Assembly (NCBI GenBank): GCA_017518975.1 | Contig: JAFWTH010000056.1 | Span: forward strand, 1-51,627 | DNA: 51,627 nt | Direction: 5' to 3' | Origin: Clostridia bacterium | GTDB taxonomy: Bacteria; Bacillota; Clostridia; Oscillospirales; CAG-272 | Part shown: positions 17,133-25,410 of the stretch, piece by piece | How positions within the stretch are numbered: the stretch's first letter is position 1 | Layout of the letters: each line of letters opens with the position of its first letter | The notes under the pieces: generated by a model | Told to the model about the DNA's origin: nothing | The model's input: the letters and a program-made list of their open reading frames with translations, nothing else | The model's database searches: none | Made by a program: the position numbers and the translations under genes

Positions 17133-17981
17133 TCAGTGACCTAATATTCTCTGTTTATAAGGCGAACTTCTCGCCTCGAGATCGGGGAACCGTCCTTCGA
17201 TCACCGCAGATGCGATCTCGATATCCTCAGCCGCCTCGAGCGGAGACGACGTGCCTATCGCGACCATATCGCAATCCCTTATCGCGCTGAAGCTGAACGT
17301 CAGTCCTACGTACGGAGTCGTTCTGCCTGCGGCGAGGGGCTTGATCGTCATAACGGGTTTCTTCGCTTCGTGTATTATACGGGCGACGCTCTCCACCTCG
17401 ACCTGCATGAGGAAACCCATACAGTTGAATATCTGTATGTAAGTCTCGACGTCGTATCCGCACCTGTCGGAATAGACGACCGTTTCCGGCATATGCGCGG
17501 AAAGGCCGGGGATCATCCCCGCGTCGCGGATCATCGAGAGATAATCGGGAAGGCGCGGAATCGACTCGGAACCCTTGTCAAGAAGCTTTTCGACGCAGGT
17601 GTGATGAAGCAGGCAAAAGTCGCTGCCCACCGCGGCGCTGTGCTTTATGGCCGCCTCCGCGTCGCGCCGTCCCTCCGGGGTATCCTCAACGTTAACTCCG
17701 GGGGTGTCGATCCGGATGATCTTTTTGCCCGATTTCTGTTCGGCGTAGTCAAGCGCGCGCTCCATTATCGGCGTCGTCGATATCGGAGCCATCAGCGCGT
17801 CGACTCCCGCGTCGAGAAAGACGGATATCACGGGGTAAAAATCTTCGGGCTCGGGAAACCTCTCGCGGATCGCGGCGTCCGCCGCCGCTCCGCGGTGGCT
17901 CCAGCCGAGAAACCAATTGGTCCCGATCAGAAGGCGCGGAAGGCTGATCCCTCCGACTGTCGTTCTGGGGAATCGCTCCAC
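17133..17981 (-). CDS. Uncharacterised TIM-barrel-like protein inside the transketolase operon
   Basis: A 282-residue soluble protein with alternating strand/helix sequence typical of a TIM barrel. The N-terminal VGGISLPRLLIGTNWFLG resembles the opening of aldo-keto reductases and aldolases. Other notable stretches are GVDALMAPI, VGSDFCLLHHTCVEKLL, PVMTIKPLAAGRTTPY and DMVAIGTSSPLEAAEDIEI. No catalytic motif of a named family could be assigned. It starts with GTG, with only a weak ribosome-binding site, 6 bp after the stop of the transketolase N-terminal half and ends 24 bp before the C-terminal half, so it is almost certainly co-transcribed with both. A role in sugar-phosphate metabolism is inferred from position only. 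Confidence 0.75.
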   Translation of the reverse strand: MERFPRTTVGGISLPRLLIGTNWFLGWSHRGAAADAAIRERFPEPEDFYPVISVFLDAGVDALMAPISTTPIMERALDYAEQKSGKKIIRIDTPGVNVEDTPEGRRDAEAAIKHSAAVGSDFCLLHHTCVEKLLDKGSESIPRLPDYLSMIRDAGMIPGLSAHMPETVVYSDRCGYDVETYIQIFNCMGFLMQVEVESVARIIHEAKKPVMTIKPLAAGRTTPYVGLTFSFSAIRDCDMVAIGTSSPLEAAEDIEIASAVIEGRFPDLEARSSPYKQRILGH

Positions 17982-17987
17982 GGTCCG

Positions 17988-18809
17988 TCAGCGTTCGCCG
18001 AGATCGCGCATCGCGATCTCGTACTGTTCCGCGTTCGGCGCGGCGCCGTGCCATGCGACGTTGTTCTCCATAAAGGATACTCCCTTGCCCTTGACGCTGT
18101 GCTGGATTATGACGCCGGGGCGATCGGAAGCGACGACTTCGGAAAACGCCTTTTCAAGAGAATTGAAATCGTGGGCGTCCGCGTGGACAACGTTCCAACC
18201 GAACGCGCGGAATTTGTCTTCGTGAGGAGCGGGATTCATGACCTCGGCGATCGGCCCGTCGATCTGAAGCCCGTTCAGGTCGACGATCCACGTGAGGTTG
18301 GAAAGGTGATAGTGAGACGCGAACATCGCCGCCTCCCAGACCTGTCCCTCTTCGGTCTCTCCGTCGCCGAGGATCGCGTAGATCCTGTTCTTCTTTCCGT
18401 CTTTAAGACAACTGAGCGCCATTCCGCATGAAACGGACGTGCCCTGTCCGAGAGAACCGGACGACATATCGACTCCGGGGGTATGCTTCATATCCGGGTG
18501 ACCCTGGAGGTAGCTCGATGTTTTGCGAAACGTCTTGAGATCCTCGACAGGGAAATACCCTCTGTGAGCGAGAGCCGAATACAGACCGGGGGCGCAATGA
18601 CCCTTCGACAAAACGAGTCTGTCGCGGTCCGGGTCGTCGGGGTTTTTCGGATCGATATTCATTTTTTCAAAATACAGATAGGTCAAAAGGTCCGCGATCG
18701 AAAGCGATCCGCCCGGATGACCCGAAGAAGCGGAATACACGGCGTCGATGATACCGACCCGAATTTTTCTGCTTATTTCACTGAGTTCGGCAAGTCTTTT
18801 TTCGTCCAT
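17988..18809 (-). CDS. Transketolase, N-terminal subunit
   Basis: A 273-residue protein matching the TPP-binding N-terminal domain of transketolase. It shows ASSGHPGGSLSIADLLTYLY, KGHCAPGLYSALAHRGYF and the TPP/metal motif beginning GDGETEEGQVWEAA and closing at DLNGLQIDG. It works only with the C-terminal subunit. It is the first gene of its operon; a clear promoter lies 50-75 bp upstream and the ribosome-binding site is AGGAAGGGA. The TPP needed could be supplied by the thiamine importer at 44030-44842. Confidence 0.95.
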   Translation of the reverse strand: MDEKRLAELSEISRKIRVGIIDAVYSASSGHPGGSLSIADLLTYLYFEKMNIDPKNPDDPDRDRLVLSKGHCAPGLYSALAHRGYFPVEDLKTFRKTSSYLQGHPDMKHTPGVDMSSGSLGQGTSVSCGMALSCLKDGKKNRIYAILGDGETEEGQVWEAAMFASHYHLSNLTWIVDLNGLQIDGPIAEVMNPAPHEDKFRAFGWNVVHADAHDFNSLEKAFSEVVASDRPGVIIQHSVKGKGVSFMENNVAWHGAAPNAEQYEIAMRDLGER

Positions 18810-18856
18810 AGTCCCTTCCTTTCTCCGCGCGTTACGGAGATAATCACATTCTATAT

Positions 18857-18885
18857 ATTGTAATATATCGGGCGTTCTTTGTCAA
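18857..18885 (-). promoter_or_regulatory. Sigma-A promoter for the transketolase operon
   Basis: On the minus strand a perfect -35 TTGACA (plus-strand 18880-18885) is separated by 17 nt from the -10 TACAAT (18857-18862). It lies about 50 bp before the start of the N-terminal subunit gene. Confidence 0.85.
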
Positions 18886-18899
18886 TACGGATTGCATTC

Positions 18900-21050
18900 T
18901 CAGCGTACGAGCGCGAAAGAGAGTTTCCCGTTCGTAACGTCAGCCCCCTCGAGGCGGACCCTGAGTGCGTCTCCTATCGCGTATCTTTTATCGCCCGCGA
19001 CGATCTCCGCTCCGTTTTTCGCCTCCGTCCCATCCGGGAACTCCGCCATCGGGACGAGTCCCTCCGCAGTATTCGGAAGACGGACGAACAGTCCGTACGG
19101 GGTCGCGGAGAAGATGACGGCGTCAAATACCTCCCCGATCATACCCCTCATATACTCCGCGATAAAGAGCGCTTCTATCTGCCGTTCGGCGTCGACTGCG
19201 CGTATTTCGCGGTCGGAGCTGACCGCCGCTGCGTCGACCGATTTTTTCGTACGGACGGACGCGTCTGCCTTTTTTTCAAACGGGAATGAGACGCAAAGCG
19301 TCCCGCCGGCATCCCTCGCGGCAGCGGAAAGTTCTCTGTGGATAAAGAGATCCGGATATCTCCTGATCGGCGACGTAAAGTGGCAGTACAGATCCGCTCC
19401 GATACCGAAATGACGACCCGGAGCGGGGGAGTATTTCGCCTTCATCATCGAGCGCAGAACGATCCCGGAAACGGTGTCGTACACGCCCTGCCCCAACTCC
19501 TCCGCGTCTTTCAGAATCTGTGCGATCGGCCCGTACGAGGAACGGGCGGGGACTCTGTCTACCCCGTGCGGATCAACGCCGATAACGGTGAGCGCGGAAG
19601 CGAGATCGCGGAGTTTCTCTTCCGACGGTTCCTCATGGACGCGATAAACGAACGGGAGAGCGTTTTCGGTCCCTATCAGAGCCGCTGCGATATTCGCCTC
19701 GAGCATAAACTGCTCGATGATCCGCTCCGTTTTCCCGCGCTCCGTCCGTACAACGTCGACGGGCGTTCCGTCCTCTCCCAGTACGATCGCCGCTTCGTCT
19801 TCAGCCAACTCGACAGCCCCGTTCTCGGTTCTCTTCTTCTTCAGCTTGACGGCAAGTTCCCACATCAGAGAGAGCGTATCCGAAACGGAAGAGTACTTCT
19901 CATAAAACGGGGATGCGGTACCAGATTCAAGCACGTCGTTCGCCTCGGAGTATACGCCCCGGATCGACGACCTTATGACCGACGGGAAAAGTGACGCTTT
20001 TTTCATTTTCCCTTCTTCGTCGAGCGTTACGGCGACGGAAAGCGTATACCGGTCCTCGTTTTCCGAGAGAGAGCAGCATCCGTTCGACAGAGCGACCGGA
20101 AGCATCGGGACGACCTTGTCCGTGAAATATACGGAAGTCCCTCTGTCCCTCGCCTCGCGGTCTATCGCTCCGCCCTCCGCGACGTAGTGAGACACATCGG
20201 CAATGTGGACTCCGAGTTCGTATCCCCCGTCTATCTTTCTCAATGAAACGGCGTCGTCAAGATCTTTCGCGCCCGCGCCGTCGAGCGTAAAGATCAGCTC
20301 GTCCCTGAGGTCGGTCCTCCCCTCGGGGACGACGGGTTCGCCGGAGATCTTTTCGGCCTCATTCAACGCCTCACGCGAGAAAACGGTCGGTATACCCGAC
20401 GCGTCGAGAACGGCGTCGTAATTTGCGTGCATCTCTTCCGCTTTGCCGTAGTTCTTTGTAACAACACACGGGAGCGGAGCTTCCCTTTTCAGAGTCAGGG
20501 GATCGTATTCGTCCGCGCGGCGGGACGACCTTTCAAAAAACTCTTTTTCCCCGGCGGGAACTACGGTTACGAGGTCACCCGCGTCAAACGGGATCCCTCC
20601 CTCGATCCGGAACGAGATCCTGAGCTTAGTGTTTTTGGGCTTGATATAGAAACGCGCCCCTACCGGCACGACGGTCCCGACGGCAGATCTGTTCTCACGA
20701 CCGGCGAAAGACACGACCTCGCCCTCCGCTCTGCCGCCGTCAGCTCTGCGGATCGCGACCTCAACGCGGTCACCCGTCATGGCGCCCGCCGTTGCGTCAG
20801 GCGGAATGAAAACGTCGACCGTACCGGACGCGGGTGCGTTTTCACCGCAGGACGATTCAACCCGGCAGAACCCGTATCCGTCCCCGCTGTAATCAAAAAC
20901 GCCCCGGACTATCTGCGGGTCCTTTTTTCCTCGCCCGGAAGTCTTCGGCTTCCTGCGGTCAGACGCGAGCGATCTGACACCGCCCCGAACGGTCCTTTTT
21001 TTTGCGCCTCTGTTTCCGTATTTTTCTTTTTTTCCTCTTTTTCTTTTCAT
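18900..21050 (-). CDS. rnr: Ribonuclease R
   Basis: A 716-residue 3'-to-5' exoribonuclease of the RNase II/R family, which degrades structured RNA. The N-terminus is strongly basic (about residues 1-45), followed by cold-shock-like RNA-binding domains. The RNB catalytic domain has FTLDGAGAKDLDDAVSL with the metal-binding aspartates and ELGVHIADVSHYV, then later FTSPIRRYPDLFIHR. A C-terminal S1 domain (about 640-716) includes YGLFVRLPNTAEGLVPM. The ribosome-binding site is AAAGGAAG. It lies downstream of secG, the usual secG-rnr order in Firmicutes; a possible hairpin terminator sits between. Confidence 0.96.
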   Translation of the reverse strand: MKRKRGKKEKYGNRGAKKRTVRGGVRSLASDRRKPKTSGRGKKDPQIVRGVFDYSGDGYGFCRVESSCGENAPASGTVDVFIPPDATAGAMTGDRVEVAIRRADGGRAEGEVVSFAGRENRSAVGTVVPVGARFYIKPKNTKLRISFRIEGGIPFDAGDLVTVVPAGEKEFFERSSRRADEYDPLTLKREAPLPCVVTKNYGKAEEMHANYDAVLDASGIPTVFSREALNEAEKISGEPVVPEGRTDLRDELIFTLDGAGAKDLDDAVSLRKIDGGYELGVHIADVSHYVAEGGAIDREARDRGTSVYFTDKVVPMLPVALSNGCCSLSENEDRYTLSVAVTLDEEGKMKKASLFPSVIRSSIRGVYSEANDVLESGTASPFYEKYSSVSDTLSLMWELAVKLKKKRTENGAVELAEDEAAIVLGEDGTPVDVVRTERGKTERIIEQFMLEANIAAALIGTENALPFVYRVHEEPSEEKLRDLASALTVIGVDPHGVDRVPARSSYGPIAQILKDAEELGQGVYDTVSGIVLRSMMKAKYSPAPGRHFGIGADLYCHFTSPIRRYPDLFIHRELSAAARDAGGTLCVSFPFEKKADASVRTKKSVDAAAVSSDREIRAVDAERQIEALFIAEYMRGMIGEVFDAVIFSATPYGLFVRLPNTAEGLVPMAEFPDGTEAKNGAEIVAGDKRYAIGDALRVRLEGADVTNGKLSFALVR

Positions 21051-21077
21051 TTTCTTCCTTTCATTTCACGTCATCGA

Positions 21078-21115
21078 AACAAAGATAAAGGGCAGCCACG
21101 TGACCGCGGGTGCCC
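21078..21115 (-). terminator. Possible terminator between secG and rnr
   Basis: On the minus strand GGGCA and TGCCC enclose an inner imperfect stem (CCGCG / CGTGG), followed by the T-rich TTTATCTTTG. It lies 35 bp past the secG stop and may cause partial termination before rnr. The U-tract is interrupted. Confidence 0.4.
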
Positions 21116-21150
21116 TCACCGTAATCCATATGCTTTTATCAGAAACCGTC

Positions 21151-21555
21151 TCAGTTACCGGTATCCGTCGCCTCGGCGGATTCGGTTCCCGATTCCGTCG
21201 GTTCCGCGGTATCCGTCGGTTCGCCGGCAGTTTCGGTGCCGGTCGCTGCGTCCGCGGTGTCAGCCGGAACTTCCGCGCTCTCGGTAGTTGCAGGCGCAGT
21301 CTCTGCGGGGCTCGCATCGCCTCCGCCCTGACCGAGATACATTACGAGAACGAGAATGACAAAAACGACCGCGACGACCGAGGTAAGGACCGAAAGCTTC
21401 TTGTCGAGCGTGGTCGACTTGGACTTTCCGAAGAAAGACTCGGACGCTCCGGCGATCGTACCTGACAGATTGTGATCTTTCCCGTGCTGCATAAGGACGG
21501 CGATGATCAAAAACAGCGCCGCTACGATGAGAATGATACCTATTACAAGTTCCAT
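21151..21555 (-). CDS. secG: Preprotein translocase subunit SecG with long acidic tail
   Basis: A 134-residue SecG, the small SecYEG subunit. Two transmembrane helices (about residues 3-22 and 52-76) flank the cytoplasmic loop MQHGKDHNLSGTIAGASESFF, shorter forms of which are diagnostic of SecG. Family members usually end soon after the second helix. Here about 58 extra residues, almost only Thr, Glu, Ala, Asp, Ser and Pro, extend outside the membrane. Similar Thr/Glu-rich linkers occur in the lipoproteins of this window. A strong promoter lies about 80 bp upstream, and rnr follows. Confidence 0.93.
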   Translation of the reverse strand: MELVIGIILIVAALFLIIAVLMQHGKDHNLSGTIAGASESFFGKSKSTTLDKKLSVLTSVVAVVFVILVLVMYLGQGGGDASPAETAPATTESAEVPADTADAATGTETAGEPTDTAEPTESGTESAEATDTGN

Positions 21556-21633
21556 GGGTGAAGTGCCTCCGAATATATTTGTGTGATCGAATAGTACGAT
21601 TTATTCCGGGTCCCGAAAAAACCCGTAAGTAGG

Positions 21634-21662
21634 ATTATACCATAAAGGTAAAGGCTTTGCAA
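21634..21662 (-). promoter_or_regulatory. Sigma-A promoter for secG (and rnr)
   Basis: Minus-strand TTGCAA (plus-strand 21657-21662), a 17-nt spacer and TATAAT (21634-21639) with an extended TGG before it. The transcript leader to secG would be about 70 nt. Confidence 0.85.
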
Positions 21663-21700
21663 TAGAAAATCTTAAATTATTTCAGAAAACCGGCAGATTA

Positions 21701-23356
21701 TCAACCGAACTCGGGGAACGTGACGCCTCCCGACCACGTGACGGACGGATTGACAAAAACCCCTCCTGCCGACATGGCAAGGTGGACGCCCCCGTAGATC
21801 ATATCGGTAAGACCCGTCGATCCGGCGTGACCGACCGTGTCTCCCTGTTCAAGGATATCGCCGACAGAGACGGAGATATCTCCGAGATTCCAGTACCACG
21901 TTCTGACCCCGTATCCGTGCTCTATAACGACGATCTTCCCGGTGAAGGCCGTCTCACCCGTGTAAACGACTTTACCTTTGTTGAGCGCGGAAACGTCGGC
22001 AGCCCAACCGTACTGAACGTCGACGCCGTTGTTAATGAACGAATATTTCTCCCCGCCGTTAACAAGAACGCGGCTTCCGAAACTTCTGATGACCCAGCTC
22101 GTATACTGCTCGCCGCCCGATAGGAAGTATCCGTCAAGCAGCACTTCGGGTGAATCGGTCTTCACAATATCTGCTACCATATTCTCAAATTCCGTTTTCG
22201 CGGCTTCGGACAGACACTCGTCCGCTTTTTCAGCCGTAACGTCCATTCCCGAGTCGGGATACCCGGGGTCGGTTATGTTGATGAGCGCGGACTGTTCCGC
22301 TCCGGAAGCGGTGAAGGTGATCCGGTGTTCGCCCGCTTCAAGACTCGTATGGATCGGAATGATCGCCTTGACCAGATCTCCGTCCTTGAAAAAATTAAGT
22401 TTAAACTGGCCCGAAGTGTAAAAATCAGCAGAGGGATCAATCGAGAAAGTAACAGAGGCAGGATCGGCAACGTTTTTGCCGGAAACCGTCAGGAAACCGC
22501 CGCGGACGACCGAGTCGGCGGAAATGCGGAAAGCAGGCGCGGGAGACAGCTGCGCGCCGAACACATATGACGCCTCGCCGGAAAACGAACGGCTTTCATC
22601 CTCATACCATTTTGAAGTAACCTCGACGTAGACAGTCTTTTCCGAGTCGACGGTAAACGACCCGAGATTGGATTTCTGATCGTCAAAGATCACGTCTCCG
22701 CTCGAATCGGTGACTTTTATACCGAAATAGTCGGGTTCCGTTTCATAGGTCAGAGAAAATATCACGTCTTCGGTAAAATTCTGTTCAGCGGAGGATACGA
22801 CGCCGGTCAAATCGGATACTATAGAGTCTCCGCGAAAATTCTTGTAGGTCCACGACGCCTCGCGCGGAGCGACCTCGTATACGCCGGAAAGCATCAGCTT
22901 CGGGAGAGTGGAATTATCGTAAAAACTGCTCGAAAGGTCGGATGAAAGGAATTCGGCGGCTTCGTTCGCACCGATCTGATAACTCTTCCCGTCGGGCCCG
23001 AAGAGATAGCAAAGGTTCGGGTCCATAGAGAAATAGTATCTGTATTCCTCGCTTTTGACTTTAGTCGAGATCGTAACAAGATACGGCTTATCCTGAAGGA
23101 CCGTATCCGGGACGGCAACGATTTCCGTCTTGTTTGAGTTAAGTCGGAAAAACAATGCGATCACCTCGTCCGTGCGCTGCTCCGACTCCTCCCTGTCATA
23201 CGTAGTGACGACGCCGTCCACGTCCTCGATGACGACCCTCGTCACGTCTTTTTCCCCTGCGGGAGCGTATTTGACGTGTGAATAGTTAACTATCGCGATC
23301 ACGGTCGGAATCACGAGGATCACTGCGCACAGCAATATTATCGCGGTTTTTTTCAT
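21701..23356 (-). CDS. Membrane-anchored protein with degenerate LytM/M23 domain
   Basis: A 551-residue protein with an N-terminal transmembrane or signal helix (residues 4-25), a long beta-rich extracellular region and a C-terminal LytM/M23-like domain (about 440-551). That domain keeps the fold-typical sequence IVVIEHGYGVRTWYWNLGDI and VGDILEQGDTVGHAGSTG. The first zinc histidine of HxGxD is Asn (NNGVDV), the YAHL histidine is Asn (YWNL) and only one histidine of the final HxH remains (GVHLAM). It is therefore probably not an active endopeptidase and may instead bind or regulate, as EnvC-type LytM factors do. It is transcribed from its own promoter. Confidence 0.8.
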   Translation of the reverse strand: MKKTAIILLCAVILVIPTVIAIVNYSHVKYAPAGEKDVTRVVIEDVDGVVTTYDREESEQRTDEVIALFFRLNSNKTEIVAVPDTVLQDKPYLVTISTKVKSEEYRYYFSMDPNLCYLFGPDGKSYQIGANEAAEFLSSDLSSSFYDNSTLPKLMLSGVYEVAPREASWTYKNFRGDSIVSDLTGVVSSAEQNFTEDVIFSLTYETEPDYFGIKVTDSSGDVIFDDQKSNLGSFTVDSEKTVYVEVTSKWYEDESRSFSGEASYVFGAQLSPAPAFRISADSVVRGGFLTVSGKNVADPASVTFSIDPSADFYTSGQFKLNFFKDGDLVKAIIPIHTSLEAGEHRITFTASGAEQSALINITDPGYPDSGMDVTAEKADECLSEAAKTEFENMVADIVKTDSPEVLLDGYFLSGGEQYTSWVIRSFGSRVLVNGGEKYSFINNGVDVQYGWAADVSALNKGKVVYTGETAFTGKIVVIEHGYGVRTWYWNLGDISVSVGDILEQGDTVGHAGSTGLTDMIYGGVHLAMSAGGVFVNPSVTWSGGVTFPEFG

Positions 23357-23449
23357 TCCGGTCTCCTATCCGCCGCAGCGCGGCTCACGTCCGTCGGCTC
23401 TCTTCGGGACGAACGGACGGAAATTGTCAAAAACAGACTATACACAGTT

Positions 23450-23478
23450 ATTATACATATTTTCCCGTAAAAAATCAA
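23450..23478 (-). promoter_or_regulatory. Sigma-A promoter for the LytM-like gene
   Basis: Minus-strand TTGATT (plus-strand 23473-23478), a 17-nt spacer and a perfect TATAAT (23450-23455). It lies about 95 bp upstream of the start codon; the leader shows no recognised riboswitch. Confidence 0.8.
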
Positions 23479-23523
23479 GTGGTCGGAGATCCCTAATGAT
23501 CCGTTACCCGGTAAAAGCTGTGA

Positions 23524-25410
23524 TTATCGGCGTTTGCGCCTTTGCCCTCCGCCTTTTTTGGGGCGCCCCCCGCGGTTCACGGCGTGCTTGGTTCTCGTTT
23601 TCCCTCCGAGCAGATCGTCGAGCCGTCCCTTCCCGTTCTCGGAGCAGTAGTCCGCGGCTTCTCTCACTTTCGCCGCATTTTCCGGACGTCTCCACTGCAG
23701 AAGCGCCCTCTGGACGTTCTTTTCGCGCCGGTCGGTCGGAACGTATATCTTCTTCCCTGAAAGCGGGTCGATCCCGGTATAAAACATCACCGTCGAAACC
23801 GTTCCGGGAGTTGGATAAAAATCCTGAACCTGATCCGGATCGAGCCCGTGTTCCTTCAGATAAAGCGCGAGAGAGACGGCGTCGTCCATCGTGCTCCCCG
23901 GGTGGCTGGACATTAGATACGGGACAAGATACTGTTCTTTGCCCGCCTTTTCGGATATCGAGTAAAAAACCTCGGAAAAAGCGTTGAACGAGTCGATCTT
24001 GGGTTTTCCCATAGCGGCAAGCACGCGATTGCTGCAATGCTCCGGCGCGACGCGCAGCTGTCCTGAAACGTGATCTCTCACCAGTTTTTCGATAAATGCG
24101 CCGCTCTTGTCACACATTGCGTAATCGTACCGCACGCCCGAGCGGACGAATACTTTTTTAACGCCCGGTACTTTTTCCGCTGAAGCGAGCAGTTCGACGT
24201 ACTCGGAGTGATCCGCGTCGAGATTCGGGCAGGGAGTCGGCGTAAGACATCTTCTTCCGCGGCACATACCCTCCGTCAGCTGCTTTTTGCACGACGGGTG
24301 CCTGAAGTTTGCGGTGGGACCCCCGATATCGTGGATATATCCTTTGAAATCGGGTCTTGCGGCGAGTTTTTCTATCTCTGCGATCACGGACGGAATACTC
24401 CGGGACGTTACGACGCGCCCCTGATGATATGCGATGGCGCAGAAAGAACACGCGCCGAAGCATCCTCTGTTATGCGTGACCGAAAACCTCACCTCTTCGA
24501 TCGCCGGAACGCCGCCCTCCGCGCCGTACGACGGATGTGCGTCGCCGACGTACGGAAGCGCGTAGACCTCGTCGAGTTCCTTCGTCCCGAGCGGAGGCTG
24601 AGGAGGATTCACGACGAGCATCCTGTCACCGTAATATTCGACTACCGCCTTACCCGTGATATGATCGTTATTATCGTACTGAACTTTGAAAGCGCGGGCG
24701 TAAGTTTCTTTATCGGAGGACAGCTTTTCAAAATCGTATCCGACGGGCTCTCCCGACGGCGAATATCCCTCCGCGGGATCGAAAAAGATCCTGTCTTTGC
24801 GTCGGCATACGTAAGCCGTTCCGCGTACGTCGCGGATCTTGCCTACCGGGACTCCGCGGTCCAGAAGTTCGGCGAGGCGAACGACGGAGCGCTCACCCAT
24901 TCCGTACATAAGAACGTCCGCGCGAGAATCGAGAAGGATCCCGCGTCTGACCTTATCGCTCCAATAATCATAGTGGGCGCATCTTCTGAGCGACGCCTCG
25001 AGTCCTCCGATGAGGATCGGAACGTCGCCGTACGCCTCCCTTATCCTGTTGCAGTAGACTATGACCGCTCTGTCGGGCCTTTTGCCCGGTTTTCCGCCCG
25101 GAGAATAGTAATCCCGGTCACGTCTGTGCCCGGTCACGGAAAAGTGGGCGACCATTGAGTCGACGTTCCCGGAAGAAACGAGGAAGCCGAGACGCGGTCT
25201 TCCGAAACGCTTGAAATCCTCGGCGCTCGTCCAATCGGGTTGAGCAAGGACCGCGCAGAGAAAGCCGTGCGCCTCGAGAACGCGGGTGATGATCGCCGCT
25301 CCGAACGACGAGTGGTCGACGTACGCGTCTCCGCTCACGTAGACGAAATCCGGGACGTCGTATCCTCTCTCTCTTACCTCCTCCGGGGTCGTGGGAAGGA
25401 ATCCGTTCAT
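23524..25410 (-). CDS. YgiQ family radical SAM protein
   Basis: A 628-residue protein of the YgiQ family, a widespread radical SAM group without a settled reaction. The N-terminal domain has FVYVSGDAYVDHSSFG and ILIGGLEASLRR. The iron-sulfur cluster motif is NRGCFGACSFCAI (CxxxCxxC), and the C-terminal part has LVPYLMSSHPGST and the tail PTDRREKNVQRALLQWRRPE. The last 30 or so residues are basic. The ATG at 25410 overlaps the stop of the cysteine desulfurase as ATGA; a longer frame to 25590 is only the shadow of that gene. Coupling to a sulfur-donating enzyme fits an iron-sulfur protein. Confidence 0.93.
   Translation of the reverse strand: MNGFLPTTPEEVRERGYDVPDFVYVSGDAYVDHSSFGAAIITRVLEAHGFLCAVLAQPDWTSAEDFKRFGRPRLGFLVSSGNVDSMVAHFSVTGHRRDRDYYSPGGKPGKRPDRAVIVYCNRIREAYGDVPILIGGLEASLRRCAHYDYWSDKVRRGILLDSRADVLMYGMGERSVVRLAELLDRGVPVGKIRDVRGTAYVCRRKDRIFFDPAEGYSPSGEPVGYDFEKLSSDKETYARAFKVQYDNNDHITGKAVVEYYGDRMLVVNPPQPPLGTKELDEVYALPYVGDAHPSYGAEGGVPAIEEVRFSVTHNRGCFGACSFCAIAYHQGRVVTSRSIPSVIAEIEKLAARPDFKGYIHDIGGPTANFRHPSCKKQLTEGMCRGRRCLTPTPCPNLDADHSEYVELLASAEKVPGVKKVFVRSGVRYDYAMCDKSGAFIEKLVRDHVSGQLRVAPEHCSNRVLAAMGKPKIDSFNAFSEVFYSISEKAGKEQYLVPYLMSSHPGSTMDDAVSLALYLKEHGLDPDQVQDFYPTPGTVSTVMFYTGIDPLSGKKIYVPTDRREKNVQRALLQWRRPENAAKVREAADYCSENGKGRLDDLLGGKTRTKHAVNRGGRPKKGGGQRRKRR

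Noticed and set aside
24208..25158. Plus-strand frame of 316 codons opposite the YgiQ gene
   Set aside because: It is an antisense shadow without a ribosome-binding site or known motifs.
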